A stretch of DNA of 64,000 bases from Cupriavidus necator N-1 (GTDB taxonomy: Bacteria > Pseudomonadota > Gammaproteobacteria > Burkholderiales > Burkholderiaceae), in assembly GCF_000219215.1 (NCBI RefSeq), contig NC_015727.1:1054001-1118000 (forward strand), given 5' to 3'. The position numbers and the translations under genes are program-made. The notes under the pieces are model-generated. The model was not told the DNA's origin. It saw nothing but the letters and a program-made list of their open reading frames with translations, and searched no databases. Shown piece by piece: positions 45,969 to 56,043 of this stretch. Position 1 is the stretch's first letter; the number at the start of each line of letters is the position of its first letter.

Positions 45969-47054
45969 GTGACTAGCTACGACATCGCTGTTTTGCCTGG
46001 TGATGGTATTGGCGTTGAGGTAATGAACGCCGCCATGGAAGTTCTTCGCGCACTTGAGACGCGCATCGGTAGCAAGTTCACAATGACCGTACATCCCGCT
46101 GGCGCTCAGCTCTATTCCGAGACCGGCAATGCCCTACCCGATTCGACCCTGGACGCGTGCAGAAAAGCCCATGCCATTCTGTTCGGCGCGATGGGCCTCC
46201 CTCATGTTCGGGGCAAGGACGGCACCGAAGTCATTCCTCAATTGGACATCCGCTTCGCGCTGGACTTGTACGCCGGCGTCCGTCCCATCAAGACTTGGCA
46301 AGGCCTGCCGGTACCCCTGCGCGACCGACGTGCGGCAGAAATTGACCTCGTGCTGGTACGTGAAAGCACCGAAGGTCTCTTCTACGCACGCGGACGCGGA
46401 ACTGTCGAAGGTTCGGGCGACGACTCGTACGCGTTGGATACGATGAAGATTACCCACAAGGGCACTGCTCGAGTGTGTGACTTTGCGTTCCGGCTCGCAG
46501 AGCAGAGAAAGGCGGCGGGAAAACGCGGCCATGTTACGAATGTGGACAAGGCCAATGTGTTTACGTCGATGGCCTACTGGCGGCAGATTTTCGAGCAGCG
46601 TGCGAAGGACTTCCCGAGCATCACGGTCGAGAACGCGTATGTTGACGCCATGGCGCTCAACCTGGTCATGAAGCCGTGGCAATACGACGTGCTTGTGACT
46701 GAAAACATGTTCGGCGACATCCTCTCGGACCTCATCGCGGCCCTGGTGGGCGGCATGGGCATGGCTCCGTCGGCTGACATCGGTGACGACCATGCGGTAT
46801 TCCAGCCAGCTCATGGGACCGCGCCAGATATTGCAGGACGCGGCATTGCCAACCCAAGTGCGATGCTGCTTTCTGCAGCAATGATGCTCGATTGGCTCGC
46901 CGTACGCCACGACGACCCGGCGCTTGTCGATGGAGCTCGCGCAATCGAGAAGGCACTCCAAACTTCGTTCGAAAAGAAGGAAGTTCTGCCGTTTGACTTC
47001 GGTGGTTCGAGCACAACGGCCGATATTGCCAACGCGGTACTCCGCCACCTGTGA
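45969..47054 (+). CDS. Tartrate/D-malate dehydrogenase family protein (TtuC/DmlA type)
   Basis: This 361-residue isopropylmalate-dehydrogenase-superfamily enzyme starts at GTG 45969 (GAGG nearby). It shows IAVLPGDGIGVEV, FGAMGLPHVRGKDG, VRPIKTWQGLP, LVLVRESTEGLFYARG (substrate Arg and Glu) and TENMFGDILSDLIAALVGGMGMAPSA with the metal Asp residues. AHGTAPDIAGRGIANPSAM follows. These are typical of tartrate dehydrogenase/decarboxylase and D-malate dehydrogenase. It is flanked by the GntR regulator and a Bug protein, a compact hydroxy-dicarboxylate catabolic cluster. Confidence 0.88.
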   Translation: MTSYDIAVLPGDGIGVEVMNAAMEVLRALETRIGSKFTMTVHPAGAQLYSETGNALPDSTLDACRKAHAILFGAMGLPHVRGKDGTEVIPQLDIRFALDLYAGVRPIKTWQGLPVPLRDRRAAEIDLVLVRESTEGLFYARGRGTVEGSGDDSYALDTMKITHKGTARVCDFAFRLAEQRKAAGKRGHVTNVDKANVFTSMAYWRQIFEQRAKDFPSITVENAYVDAMALNLVMKPWQYDVLVTENMFGDILSDLIAALVGGMGMAPSADIGDDHAVFQPAHGTAPDIAGRGIANPSAMLLSAAMMLDWLAVRHDDPALVDGARAIEKALQTSFEKKEVLPFDFGGSSTTADIANAVLRHL

Positions 47055-47150
47055 CGCTATAAGCGGACGCCCAACACAAGACAGATACCAGGGCGTCCTC
47101 GCCTCGCTAGGAGACAACGCACCTACGGGTGCTTCATTGAGGAATAGCAA

Positions 47151-48140
47151 ATGACTGACGTTCGTATGTCGCGCCGGCAGTTTATCGCGCTACCGGTAGC
47201 TGCCGCATGCCTGACCCTGCCCACCCTTCCCGCTTTCGGGCAGAGTTTTCCGACTCGTCCCATTAAGATTGTCGTGCCCTCCCCTCCTGCCGGCACAACG
47301 GACCTGATTGCACGGGCCGTTGGCAGCCGGATGCAAGGTACTTGGCGGCAGCCCGTTGTCATTGAGAACAAGCCTGGCGCAGGCTTGCGCCTGGGTGCCG
47401 AGTATGTAGCAAAGTCCCAGCCGGATGGCTACACGCTGCTGCTCGCAGCAGTCCACCATTCCATTGCTCAAGCAGTCTACAAAAAGCGGAGCTACGACCT
47501 TGAGAAGGATCTGACTCCCGTTAGCATCATCGCGGTCGTTCCGAACGTCCTTATCGTGCCTGCGTCGTTGCCGGTCAAGAACGTAAAGGAGTTCATCGCC
47601 CTCGCCAAGTCACAGCGAGGAAAGTTGTCGTACGGGAGCACCGGCAACGGGACCGCTCACCATCTTATCGGCGAACAGTTCAACGACATGGCCGGAACCA
47701 AGCTCCTGCACGTTCCCTACAAAGGGAGCGCTCCTGCGCTAACGGATTTGATGGGCGGACAGATACAGGCGATGTTTGACACGGCGTCGTCGTGCTTGCC
47801 GTACATTACCTCCGGTAAAGTCCGCGCACTCGCCGTAACCTCTGCAAAGCGGTCAGTAGCACTTCCCGATGTGCCCACGCTTTCCGAGTCTGGCCTGGCT
47901 GGTTTCGACATCGCGACTTGGTTCGGCCTCATGGCACCGGCCGGTACTTCTAAGGATGTCGTTGCACAGTTGCAGAAGGAGACAGCCAGGATGCTGGCAC
48001 TTCCGGAAATGCGTGAGCAGCTGACCAAAGCGGGCGCCGAGCCCGTAGGCAGCACGTCAGAGCAGATGGCACAACAGATTCATGGAGAGGTCCAACGCTT
48101 CTCCACGCTAGCGAAGAAGGTCGATCTGGAGCTGGAATGA
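47151..48140 (+). CDS. Bug-type periplasmic solute-binding protein (TctC family)
   Basis: A 329-residue secreted protein. The N-terminus MTDVRMSRRQFIALPVAAACLTLPT contains a twin-arginine-like SRRQF followed by a hydrophobic stretch. The mature part begins FPTRPIKIVVPSPPAGTTDLIARAV. The ligand region AKSQPDGYTLLLAAVHHS and the motif VPYKGSAPALTDLMGG are seen. Its stop overlaps the next ATG (ABM gene remnant). It follows the tartrate-type dehydrogenase and presumably binds that dicarboxylate, but no TctAB partner is visible. Confidence 0.92.
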   Translation: MTDVRMSRRQFIALPVAAACLTLPTLPAFGQSFPTRPIKIVVPSPPAGTTDLIARAVGSRMQGTWRQPVVIENKPGAGLRLGAEYVAKSQPDGYTLLLAAVHHSIAQAVYKKRSYDLEKDLTPVSIIAVVPNVLIVPASLPVKNVKEFIALAKSQRGKLSYGSTGNGTAHHLIGEQFNDMAGTKLLHVPYKGSAPALTDLMGGQIQAMFDTASSCLPYITSGKVRALAVTSAKRSVALPDVPTLSESGLAGFDIATWFGLMAPAGTSKDVVAQLQKETARMLALPEMREQLTKAGAEPVGSTSEQMAQQIHGEVQRFSTLAKKVDLELE

Positions 48141-48239
48141 AACATGCATCGTCGAACCCGCCATACGTGGTAGTCGTCGAGTTCGCTGTAGAGAAAGAGA
48201 GGTCGGAGGAGTTCTTGCAACTCCTCCTGCAAAATGCCG
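48137..48239 (+). pseudogene. ABM-domain gene truncated by an IS256-type element
   Basis: The ATG at 48137 overlaps the Bug stop (ATGA). The frame encodes VVVVEFAVEKERSEEFLQLLLQN, the first strand and helix of an antibiotic-biosynthesis-monooxygenase-like protein as seen at 6507. At about 48240 the sequence changes to the end of an IS256-type element. Some 65 or more residues are lost. The gene was evidently the last of the GntR-dehydrogenase-Bug operon. Confidence 0.7.
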
Positions 48240-48854
48240 GAGGTGTCAGCAATTCTGTGTGCTGAGGTCGGTTAAATAAATCTCAGCGTAGGGCGTTGGT
48301 GAAGCGGTCACCGAAGAGAATGGCGAACTGGTTGGCCGCTTGTTTCCAGGTGATGGGCGGCATCTTCCAATCTTTCTCGATGTTGCGCAAGGCCAGGTAC
48401 AGCAGCTTGCTGGCGGCTTCGTCGCTGGGGAAGTGGCTCCGGTTCTTGACGATCTTGCGCAACTGCAGTGCATGCTCTCGATGGCATTAGTGGTGTAGAT
48501 GATTCTGCGCACTTCCGGCGGATAGGCGAAGAACGGGATGACCTGCTCCCATTGCCGCCGCCACATGTCGGCCACCGTCGGGAATTTGCGGCCCCAGTCG
48601 CTGCCGGCAAAGGCATCCAGCGCATACGCTCGGCCAACTGCTTCTTGAGCAGGCCGGCCAAGCCTGATTCACCGAGAATCGACTCGGCACCTTGTTCTGT
48701 ACCTGAGCCAGCAGTTGATCGATCAAATCATCCGGAAACAGCTTCGGCGCGCTCGATTTCTTGCTCTTCTTGGTCATGCTTGTTGTTTCGGTCATAAGGG
48801 CGTTTCTTTTGATATCGTCTCATGAGCTCAACACACAACAAATCTGACAGGCTC
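48240..48854 (-). mobile_element. IS256-family element with internal deletion and frameshift
   Basis: The terminal sequences GAGGTGTCAGCAATTCTGTG (48240 inward) and, reversed, GAGCCTGTCAGATTTGTTGT (48854 inward) are related imperfect inverted repeats. The reverse strand has the transposase N-terminus (KLFPDDLIDQLLAQVQNK, near 48795) joined to a late segment (FPTVADMWRRQWEQVIPFF, IYTTNAIES) after loss of most of the catalytic core. A further base loss after IES moves the conserved end (KQAANQFAILFGDRF) into another frame. The element is only about 615 bases, against about 1.3 kb for a full one. It cannot transpose by itself. Confidence 0.75.
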
Positions 48855-49215
48855 GTGGGGGCTCGCCCAACATTTCCAGCTCCTGCAGCATCAGGTCCGC
48901 GATGGCCTGCGGCTCCGCGTGCTCGAGCATCGACAGACGATCCAGCAATGGATTGGTGTCGACTTGCGTCAACTCGCCCCAGCGCGTCATCTTCTCCGAC
49001 AGGCTGGCGGCACCGCTGATGCCCTCGGCGCGGCTGCGCACGGCTGGCAACACCCTCCCCTCGAGCTTGACCTCGGCCGCACCGGCACACAGGGCGCCTA
49101 TGGCGTCGCGATCGACTATTTGGCGGTGCTCCTCGTCCACGACCCAGCGGATACGCACGAACTTGTCGGACCGCTTCAGCTGCGACGCGAGCGAGCTGCG
49201 CCATGTCGGGCGGCC
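48855..49215 (-). pseudogene. C-terminal remnant of an ICE/plasmid-type protein
   Basis: On the reverse strand one frame reads SQLKRSDKFVRIRWVVDEEH, then AGAAEVKLEGRVLPAVRSRA and SLSEKMTRWGELTQVDTNPL, ending near the IS256 right end. I recognise it only as the type of protein found in integrative elements and plasmids. A short stretch of a different frame (CIDFDGPPDMAQLA) adjoins it, consistent with a frameshift. It is fused directly to the truncated RDF-like gene at 49176 by loss of intervening DNA. Confidence 0.45.
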
Positions 49216-49730
49216 CGTCGAAGTCGATGCACGGCGTCGACTTCCGGCGCCGCGTACATCTTGCAGTACCGTTTGCCATCCGCGCCGTACTGCGAGAAGT
49301 ACTGCAGGCCCCGTGCGTTCCACGCCTTCAACTGGTTGGGCAGGTTCGCCATCCAGTCGTCGAAGGCGAAGACAACCGGGAAGCGCCACAGCTTCAGGCC
49401 ATCGCAGCGATCCTCGCCGTACTTCTGAAGGATTTCGTCGACGGTGTTGGTGAAGTCCGAACCACGGCAGGTGAACCAACCGGTGTTCTTGGGCGCCAGC
49501 GCGTTGCGCAGCTTGGTCTTGCGCTCGATCTCGTTGCCGATCGCCTCGAAAGACTCGCCGAGGGCGAGCATAGCGTCATGCATCTTGACCGCCTCCGGGT
49601 TGGCCTTGGTGGCCTTGGTGAGAACCTTGATACCGGGGCGGATCTCGCCAATGATGGGCGGCCGCGCGGGCTGCTTTTCTATGAGACTGCGGGGATGCCC
49701 GAAGTCGGTGTAGCCAATGGTTCGTTGCAT
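49176..49730 (-). pseudogene. Gp3-like recombination directionality factor family protein, truncated
   Basis: From ATG 49730 (AGGAG ten bases upstream) the product starts QRTIGYTDFGHPRSLIEKQP, then ARPPIIGEIRPGIKVLTKAT, WFTCRGSDFTN, YGEDRCDGLKLWRFPVVFAFDD and YFSQYGADGKRYCKMYAAPE. This matches my recollection of the Gp3-like RDF family carried by ICEs and phages, usually well over 300 residues and often annotated hydrolase or metal-binding protein. Here the frame leaves the family after about 165 residues (AARHGAARSRRS), so the cysteine-rich middle and the C-terminus are lost. Confidence 0.6.
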
Positions 49731-50002
49731 AGTGCGCTTCTCCTGCGTTCAAGGACTTGAACGACGGCAGCGCGAATGGACGCAGCATGCTCCCGAAGAC
49801 GCAGGGCTGTGTCGGCCCCGCGCCGGGTCGTTACTTGGGAAAGGAACGCCGCTTGGGCGGGCTCCGCTAGACAGGCCACATGAGCGGCTTCACACAAACT
49901 GAGCCACGTACTGGGCTGGCCGACATAGTCGGACCGCCGGCGGGCGAGCATGGCCGCAATCGCGGCACGAATCTCGGAATTCTGTTCGATGGCAGACAGC
50001 AT
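49679..50002 (-). CDS. Small hypothetical protein of ICE type
   Basis: A 107-residue frame from ATG 50002 with CAGGAG at normal spacing. Sequence: LSAIEQNSEIRAAIAAMLAR, then CEAAHVACLAEPAQAAFLSQ, and an arginine-rich second half. It overlaps the start of the RDF-like gene, as in a small operon of mobile-element genes. No conserved domain is recognised. The good ribosome site and overlap support it as real. Confidence 0.55.
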   Translation of the reverse strand: MLSAIEQNSEIRAAIAAMLARRRSDYVGQPSTWLSLCEAAHVACLAEPAQAAFLSQVTTRRGADTALRLREHAASIRAAVVQVLERRRSALCNEPLATPTSGIPAVS

Positions 50003-50086
50003 GCTCAGCTCCTGTGTCGAGGGTTCCTACAAACAAAAAAAGCCCGCTCCGGCAATGCGGAAGCGAGCTTGTTTGCAGGAAAACCC

Positions 50087-50117
50087 GTTGCCACACCCCT
50101 TCCGGGGGCGTGGCAAC
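50087..50117. repeat. Stem-loop in the leader of the ICE-type gene pair
   Basis: GTTGCCACACCCC (50087-50099) pairs with GGGGGCGTGGCAAC (50104-50117) around a short TTCC loop, with one unpaired base. It lies upstream of the minus-strand genes at 50002 and 49730. No T-run follows on either strand, so it is not an obvious terminator. A second weaker pairing (CGCTCCG with CGGAAGCG) lies at about 50045-50064. Confidence 0.55.
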
Positions 50118-50563
50118 CAGGGAGCTGTGCGCCAATGCGCATGCTCTATGAGGACGTAAGAGTCGTCCTCGTGCAGCAGGGTCACGCTGCACTTTAGAAC
50201 ACGAGGTTCACCGCAGGATCACGGATCAGCCGACGACGGCCGTTCTGCCCAAGAGGGGCCAAGAGAGAGACGCCACTTGGTCCCGAGCTCGAACGGTGTC
50301 CACAGTCTCCGCAATTCCCGGGCCAGGGCTAACAGGAACACAGGTGCTCGCCTGTTGGGTCAGCCGATCTTTCTTGAGAAGTCGGCGGTCGACGGATAGT
50401 AGTGCCGCTTCAGGCTGCAGCATGGTCAGGTTGTAATGGCCGGATACGGCAGCCAGCGCGCGTAACCTTGTCACCAGCCGCATGGTCGCCGTATGCCGTA
50501 GATTGTGCCAATGGGAAGCATTCCTGGCAGCCTGTACCCTGACTGCTCCCCACCGCCGTCCTG
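50118..50563. other. Intergenic stretch downstream of hmp
   Basis: 446 bases between the ICE-type leader and the end of hmp. The minus strand has an 85-codon frame (50226-50483, HYNLTMLQPEAALLSVDRR) that I could not assign, and its gene-like character is weak. No terminator is obvious. Confidence 0.35.
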
Positions 50564-52205
<1,642 letters not shown>

Positions 52206-52388
52206 CTATGCCAGAACCGCCAGGCGAGCGCTGACCAGACGGTTAATGCTGACGCCTTGCTCCGCCGCCTGAGTCGCCAAGGAACGATGCAACTCCGGCG
52301 GGATGCGAAGCGATAGGACTCCGCTATATTGCTTATCCGCCAGCGGGATCAAGAACGATGCCCAGATTAGAGTCGGCGGTGAATCCAT
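52206..52388 (-). pseudogene. HicB-type antitoxin C-terminal remnant
   Basis: A 60-codon frame contains KQYSGVLSLRIPPELHRSLA and TQAAEQGVSINRLVSARLAV. This is the ribbon-helix-helix C-terminal domain of HicB antitoxins. The larger N-terminal RNase-like domain and any hicA toxin gene are missing from the surrounding DNA, so this is a remnant. Confidence 0.6.
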
Positions 52389-52615
52389 TACGCAGTCGCC
52401 TCGTCGCGGAGAATAAGCTTGTGGATTATCGGAGAGCGCGGGTGGGACGACCTCCCGTGCATCGATCTTCGAAGCGTAGGGCCTCCCCTCTTGTACGGTC
52501 TTGTGTTTTTGTCAACGTGATCTATTGTGAATTGGCGTCTGTGTCGGCAAGCATCCGAGGCTGGCGTAGCTGAAGAATCAACACGCACGATTTAGCACCC
52601 AAGAGAGGGAACATC

Positions 52616-53122
52616 ATGCTTCGCGGACTATTCATACTCCTTTGCTTCTGCCTTGGAACATTGTCCGCAGCACAGACCAAGGGAGAACCTGAAAAAAGCA
52701 TCGAGCAAGGCCCCCTGGAGAACCGGGTTAAGACCCTTGCGTCCATACAACCAGGGCTCGGGACTGTGATGCATGAGATGGGTTACCGTTTTACTAATAT
52801 CTATTGGGCAGCCAATGGTGGCAATTAGAGCTTGGCGCAATACCAGCTCAAGGAGCTTCTTGAAGCTCAGGAAGTGGGAGAAATAACCAGACCGCAGCAC
52901 GCACCAATGCTAAAGGCCAATGAGGAAACCTACCTCGCACCGCTGGCTCAAGCCATTGAAAAGCAAAACATCAACCAATTTAATCACCGTTTCTCGGCGG
53001 CGGTGAACGGTTGTAACGCGTGTCATACCGCATTGGGCTATGGCTTCATTCTGTTTAAGGTACCAAAGCTGCCGAAGCAGGAGTTTCTTGACTTTTCCCT
53101 CAAGACCGACCCCAAGCGCTGA
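52616..53122 (+). pseudogene. Secreted c-type cytochrome-like protein gene with an in-frame amber codon
   Basis: The ATG at 52616 follows GAGAGGGA. The frame encodes a signal peptide (GLFILLCFCLGTLSAAQ), a helical segment VMHEMGYRFTNIYWAANGGN, a TAG at 52826-52828, then in the same frame LAQYQLKELLEAQEVGEI and a single haem-binding motif CNACH near the end. Family members have a Trp at the TAG position (GGNW), so TGG to TAG is the likely change. Unless the stop is read through, the secreted product lacks its haem site. Confidence 0.8.
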
Positions 53123-53177
53123 CGTTCGCTCAGCGTCAGGGCGGTTGTCACCATGGAAAACCGCGTAGCGCCCTCAC

Positions 53178-53290
53178 GGGCTTCGCCGTACCGCCGGCCA
53201 CGAATGGTGAACTGATGCAGATGTTCGTCCGTCCAGCCCATGACCGCCTGGATGACAGGCGTGTGGCTGCCCAAGGGCAATGTGCTCGGA
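53178..53290 (-). pseudogene. pRiA4b ORF-3-like remnant
   Basis: On the reverse strand HTPVIQAVMGWTDEHLHQFT and IRGRRYGEAREG match the conserved block of plasmid pRiA4b ORF-3-like proteins. The rest of the gene is not intact. Further fragments in several frames up to about 53740 (for example SPVKDAYLFFQKVE) appear coding but broken and could not be named. Confidence 0.5.
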
Positions 53291-53939
53291 ATAGACGATA
53301 GTGCCCATCAAATTTAACCCGCTTCCGTGGATCGCGTCATAGCCAACCAACTTGCTGCATAGCATGCCGAGCACATCAATTTCGCTCTGCTACTCGACCT
53401 TCTGGAAGAACAGGTAGGCGTCTTTCACCGGGGAGAGCGGCCAAAATAGCTGGCACCCTGGCATCATCACTGGCGAGCGTGCCTTGGCCAGCGTGACGGA
53501 CCCATTCATGCAGCGGCTGGCCGCCGGCCAGCGCCGCCACCGCGCACGGCACCACGGTGTCGAAATCGATGGGGCAGACGCCGCTTTTAGCCGCCTCTTT
53601 CTTTTGGGGATCCGACACGCCCCGCTACGCAGGAATGCGGGACGACTGCCGGCCCAGGCGCCTTGGCGAATACGAAGCGCGGGCAACTCACAGCGGTTAA
53701 TCGATTTTTCGTTCTACGGCTCTCTTCTACCGGATCGCGAGCTTTTTTGCGCCGCGGCATCGAGGAGAACGTTGATCGCCCACGTCGCGGGCGCCGTCAC
53801 GGAGTGCAGCCATTTCCGTCAGCGGATGTCTCGGCAGGCTCGTGGACGCGGCGAAAATCCTCCTTAGCCTGCCTCCCCCACGTCCTCTTCGGAGGTCCTA
53901 TCAAGTCGCCGGCGCGCGTGGGGGCCCGCGTGCGACCGG
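53291..53939. other. Degraded stretch without an intact gene
   Basis: 649 bases. The minus strand carries frame-shifting gene-like text at 53376-53690 (VCPIDFDTVVPCAVAALAGG; MMPGCQLFWPLSPVKDAYLF, then a stop and SEIDVLGMLCSKLVGYDA), suggesting a decayed gene I cannot identify. The H-NS-like gene ends at 53940. Confidence 0.35.
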
Positions 53940-54254
53940 TCATTCCTGCGGGATGAGGAAACGCTCGGGACGTTTGCCCAACCATGCAGGCGCCCGGCCT
54001 CGTCCGGACCAGGTTTTCCCGGTCTTGGGATCCATATACTTCGGCGGCAGCGGCTCCTTTTCCGCGGGAGCGGAGGCGGTACCGGCGGGCCTGCCCCGAC
54101 GGCGCCGCGGCGCGACATCTTCCGGCGACAGACCATACTGAGACATCAAGCCGCGAATCTGTTCGATGACGCTCGCGACCTCGGTGGCGCGTGCCTCTTC
54201 GATCTGTGCTTCCAAAGCTTGTTTTTGCACAATCAGTTCTTTATACGTCGCCAT
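53940..54254 (-). CDS. H-NS-like nucleoid protein
   Basis: From ATG 54254 (GGAG upstream) the product is 104 residues. An N-terminal helix forms the coiled-coil dimerisation part (MATYKELIVQKQALEAQIEE, ATEVASVIEQIRGLM). The linker is basic (APRRRRGRPAGTA), and the C-terminal DNA-binding motif reads KYMDPKTGKTWSGRGRAPAWL. It belongs to the H-NS histone family common on Burkholderiales accessory DNA. Such proteins silence AT-rich foreign DNA. A start at 54275 is in frame but less well placed. Confidence 0.9.
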   Translation of the reverse strand: MATYKELIVQKQALEAQIEEARATEVASVIEQIRGLMSQYGLSPEDVAPRRRRGRPAGTASAPAEKEPLPPKYMDPKTGKTWSGRGRAPAWLGKRPERFLIPQE

Positions 54255-54756
54255 CTCTTCGTCTCCAATTTTCAAGTCACGATTGACTTATACGCATTTT
54301 AAAGTCGGTCCGCAAGGTGTTCTCTAGATACTGATATGACTTCCCGTGTCAATCGGGATTGGTCTTTGGTTTCTGGTTTGTGCGTTTGATCTGAATTTCC
54401 TGAGGGCAACGTAGCAGTAAGTCTCGACGGTGGCTCACACTGGATATTCGCGGGTTGGCTACCGCATTACAGAGGTCTACCTGGACGTCCCCCGTTTGCG
54501 AAGGTTTTCGTGCGCGCTGACTGACAGGATAGGTTGCAGCTCTACATTCGGCCTTGTTGCAGCCTGACGCGCTGCGGGCCCCTATGAAATCCCCTGACTC
54601 GCACCTCATTCCGCCCACGAGCTAAAAGCTCTCTCTGTAATTCAGGTTTGGCGAGCCCCGGTCCGACCTGTGTTGTCATCGCATACGGTTGCCACCGCAA
54701 CCTTTCAACGTGTCGTCCTGTAAAGGGTTATTGCTCTGGTACAGCACACACCGTGA
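54255..54756. other. Intergenic stretch between hns and the IS110-type remnant
   Basis: 502 bases containing the H-NS gene promoter region. Short frames on the minus strand (54349-54618) are not recognised. The IS110-type transposase stop lies at its right edge. No terminator seen. Confidence 0.35.
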
Positions 54757-55962
54757 TCATGCCGGCTTCGTACTCACATGCTCTTTTTCATAGGGGCTGT
54801 TGTGGGCGAGAACTGCCCAGATTGTACGGGCCATCTTGTTGGCGAGCGCGACGATCGCGACGTTGGAATGCCGTCGTTTGACGAGCTGGGTACCCCATGC
54901 ACCCGGATCCTTCGCATTAGGTATCACCTCGCTTACTGATGCCCAGCAACACGGTTTTCCGGCCCGTGCCCGTTTGTTTGGGAACCAGGCCGAGCCACGC
55001 CGCGAATTCCCGCCCGGACCTGAACGGCTTCGGATTACCCATGGTCGCGACGGCCGCGGTGGCGGTCAGGAGCCCGACGCCCGGTATGGCAGCAATCGCC
55101 TTGCATGCCTGGTCGTCTTTCAGCCATGCCTGCAAGCGCCGTTCAATGTCGGCGATCTGCCGGTCGAGCTTATCGAGGTCATTCCACTGCTCGCGCAGTG
55201 ACTCGATGAGCATGCCGGGTAGTCGCCCGGCGAGTTTCTCCAGAACACCGGGGATTGCCTTGTCGAGCGCCGCTCGGCTCTTGCCCATCACTTCACCATG
55301 GCCTGCAAGCCCAGTACGGCCGGGGAGAAGCGCCAGTTGACCACTGCCTCGCGCAGGGCCGCTTCGAGACGGCTGCATTGCGCGATCCGGTCCTCGATAG
55401 CACGTCGATATTCGTCAAAGGCAAGTTGCTGCCACGCGCTATCGAACACAAAGGCGCTGATCCAGCGCCGGTGAGCTGTTCCCCAGTCGGCTCTGCCGCT
55501 GTAGCGGACCCCATGTGAAAGCAGAAAGGCCTTCAGCAGTTGGCGGGCGCGCTTCATATCGTCTTTGGCGTTGACCCAGGCGCGTGACAGATCCCGGAAT
55601 GCTTCGTCCTCGACGCTGGGCACGTACACCGCCGACAGCCCTGCACGCAACGAGCGCACCAGCTTGACCGCATCGCGCCGATCGGTCTTGACGCGCTCTC
55701 CGGGTTTCTTCGGGATTAGCGACGGCGCGCACACCATGCATTCGAATCCCTTCCCTGCAAGCTGCCGGTAAAGGCCATATCCGCATGGGCCCGCATCGTC
55801 TACGAGGCGGGCCAGTTGGTCGCGCTCGAGCTTGCTTACCCGCACTGCCAGATGGCACAAGTGCGGCTGTTCGTGCGCCGGACGACCACTATCGGTGGCG
55901 GCCAACCGGCTGCTGACGGAAATCGAGAAAAACTTCTCGGTGTTCCGGAATCGGCCGGCCAA
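54757..55962 (-). mobile_element. Chimeric IS110/IS1111-type transposase remnant
   Basis: The upstream part (about 55300-55962) reads LVDDAGPCGYGLYRQLAGKG, MVCAPSLIPKKPGERVKTDRRDAVKLVRSL and YVPSVEDEAFRDLSRAWV, an IS1111-type DEDD domain. The downstream part reads DKLDRQIADIERRLQAWLKD and IAAIPGVGLLTATAAVATMG, the IS110-type C-terminal domain, in another frame. Stops and a frame change separate GISKRGDT from RRHSNVAIVALANKMARTI. The two halves look like they came from different elements joined at about 55300. Not functional. Confidence 0.65.
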
Positions 55963-55990
55963 CGCCTCTAGCCCTTTGGATTCGCATGAC

Positions 55991-56004
55991 CATCATCTAT
56001 GATG
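55991..56004. promoter_or_regulatory. Palindrome upstream of the first RHH gene
   Basis: CATCATCTATGATG is an inverted repeat with 6-bp arms, 40 bases before the RHH ATG. GATTCATGTAATC, a weaker one, follows at 56005-56017. Autoregulatory RHH binding is a reasonable guess. Confidence 0.45.
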
Positions 56005-56043
56005 TGATTCATGTAATCATCGTATTGCCATCTTGAGGCTCCC

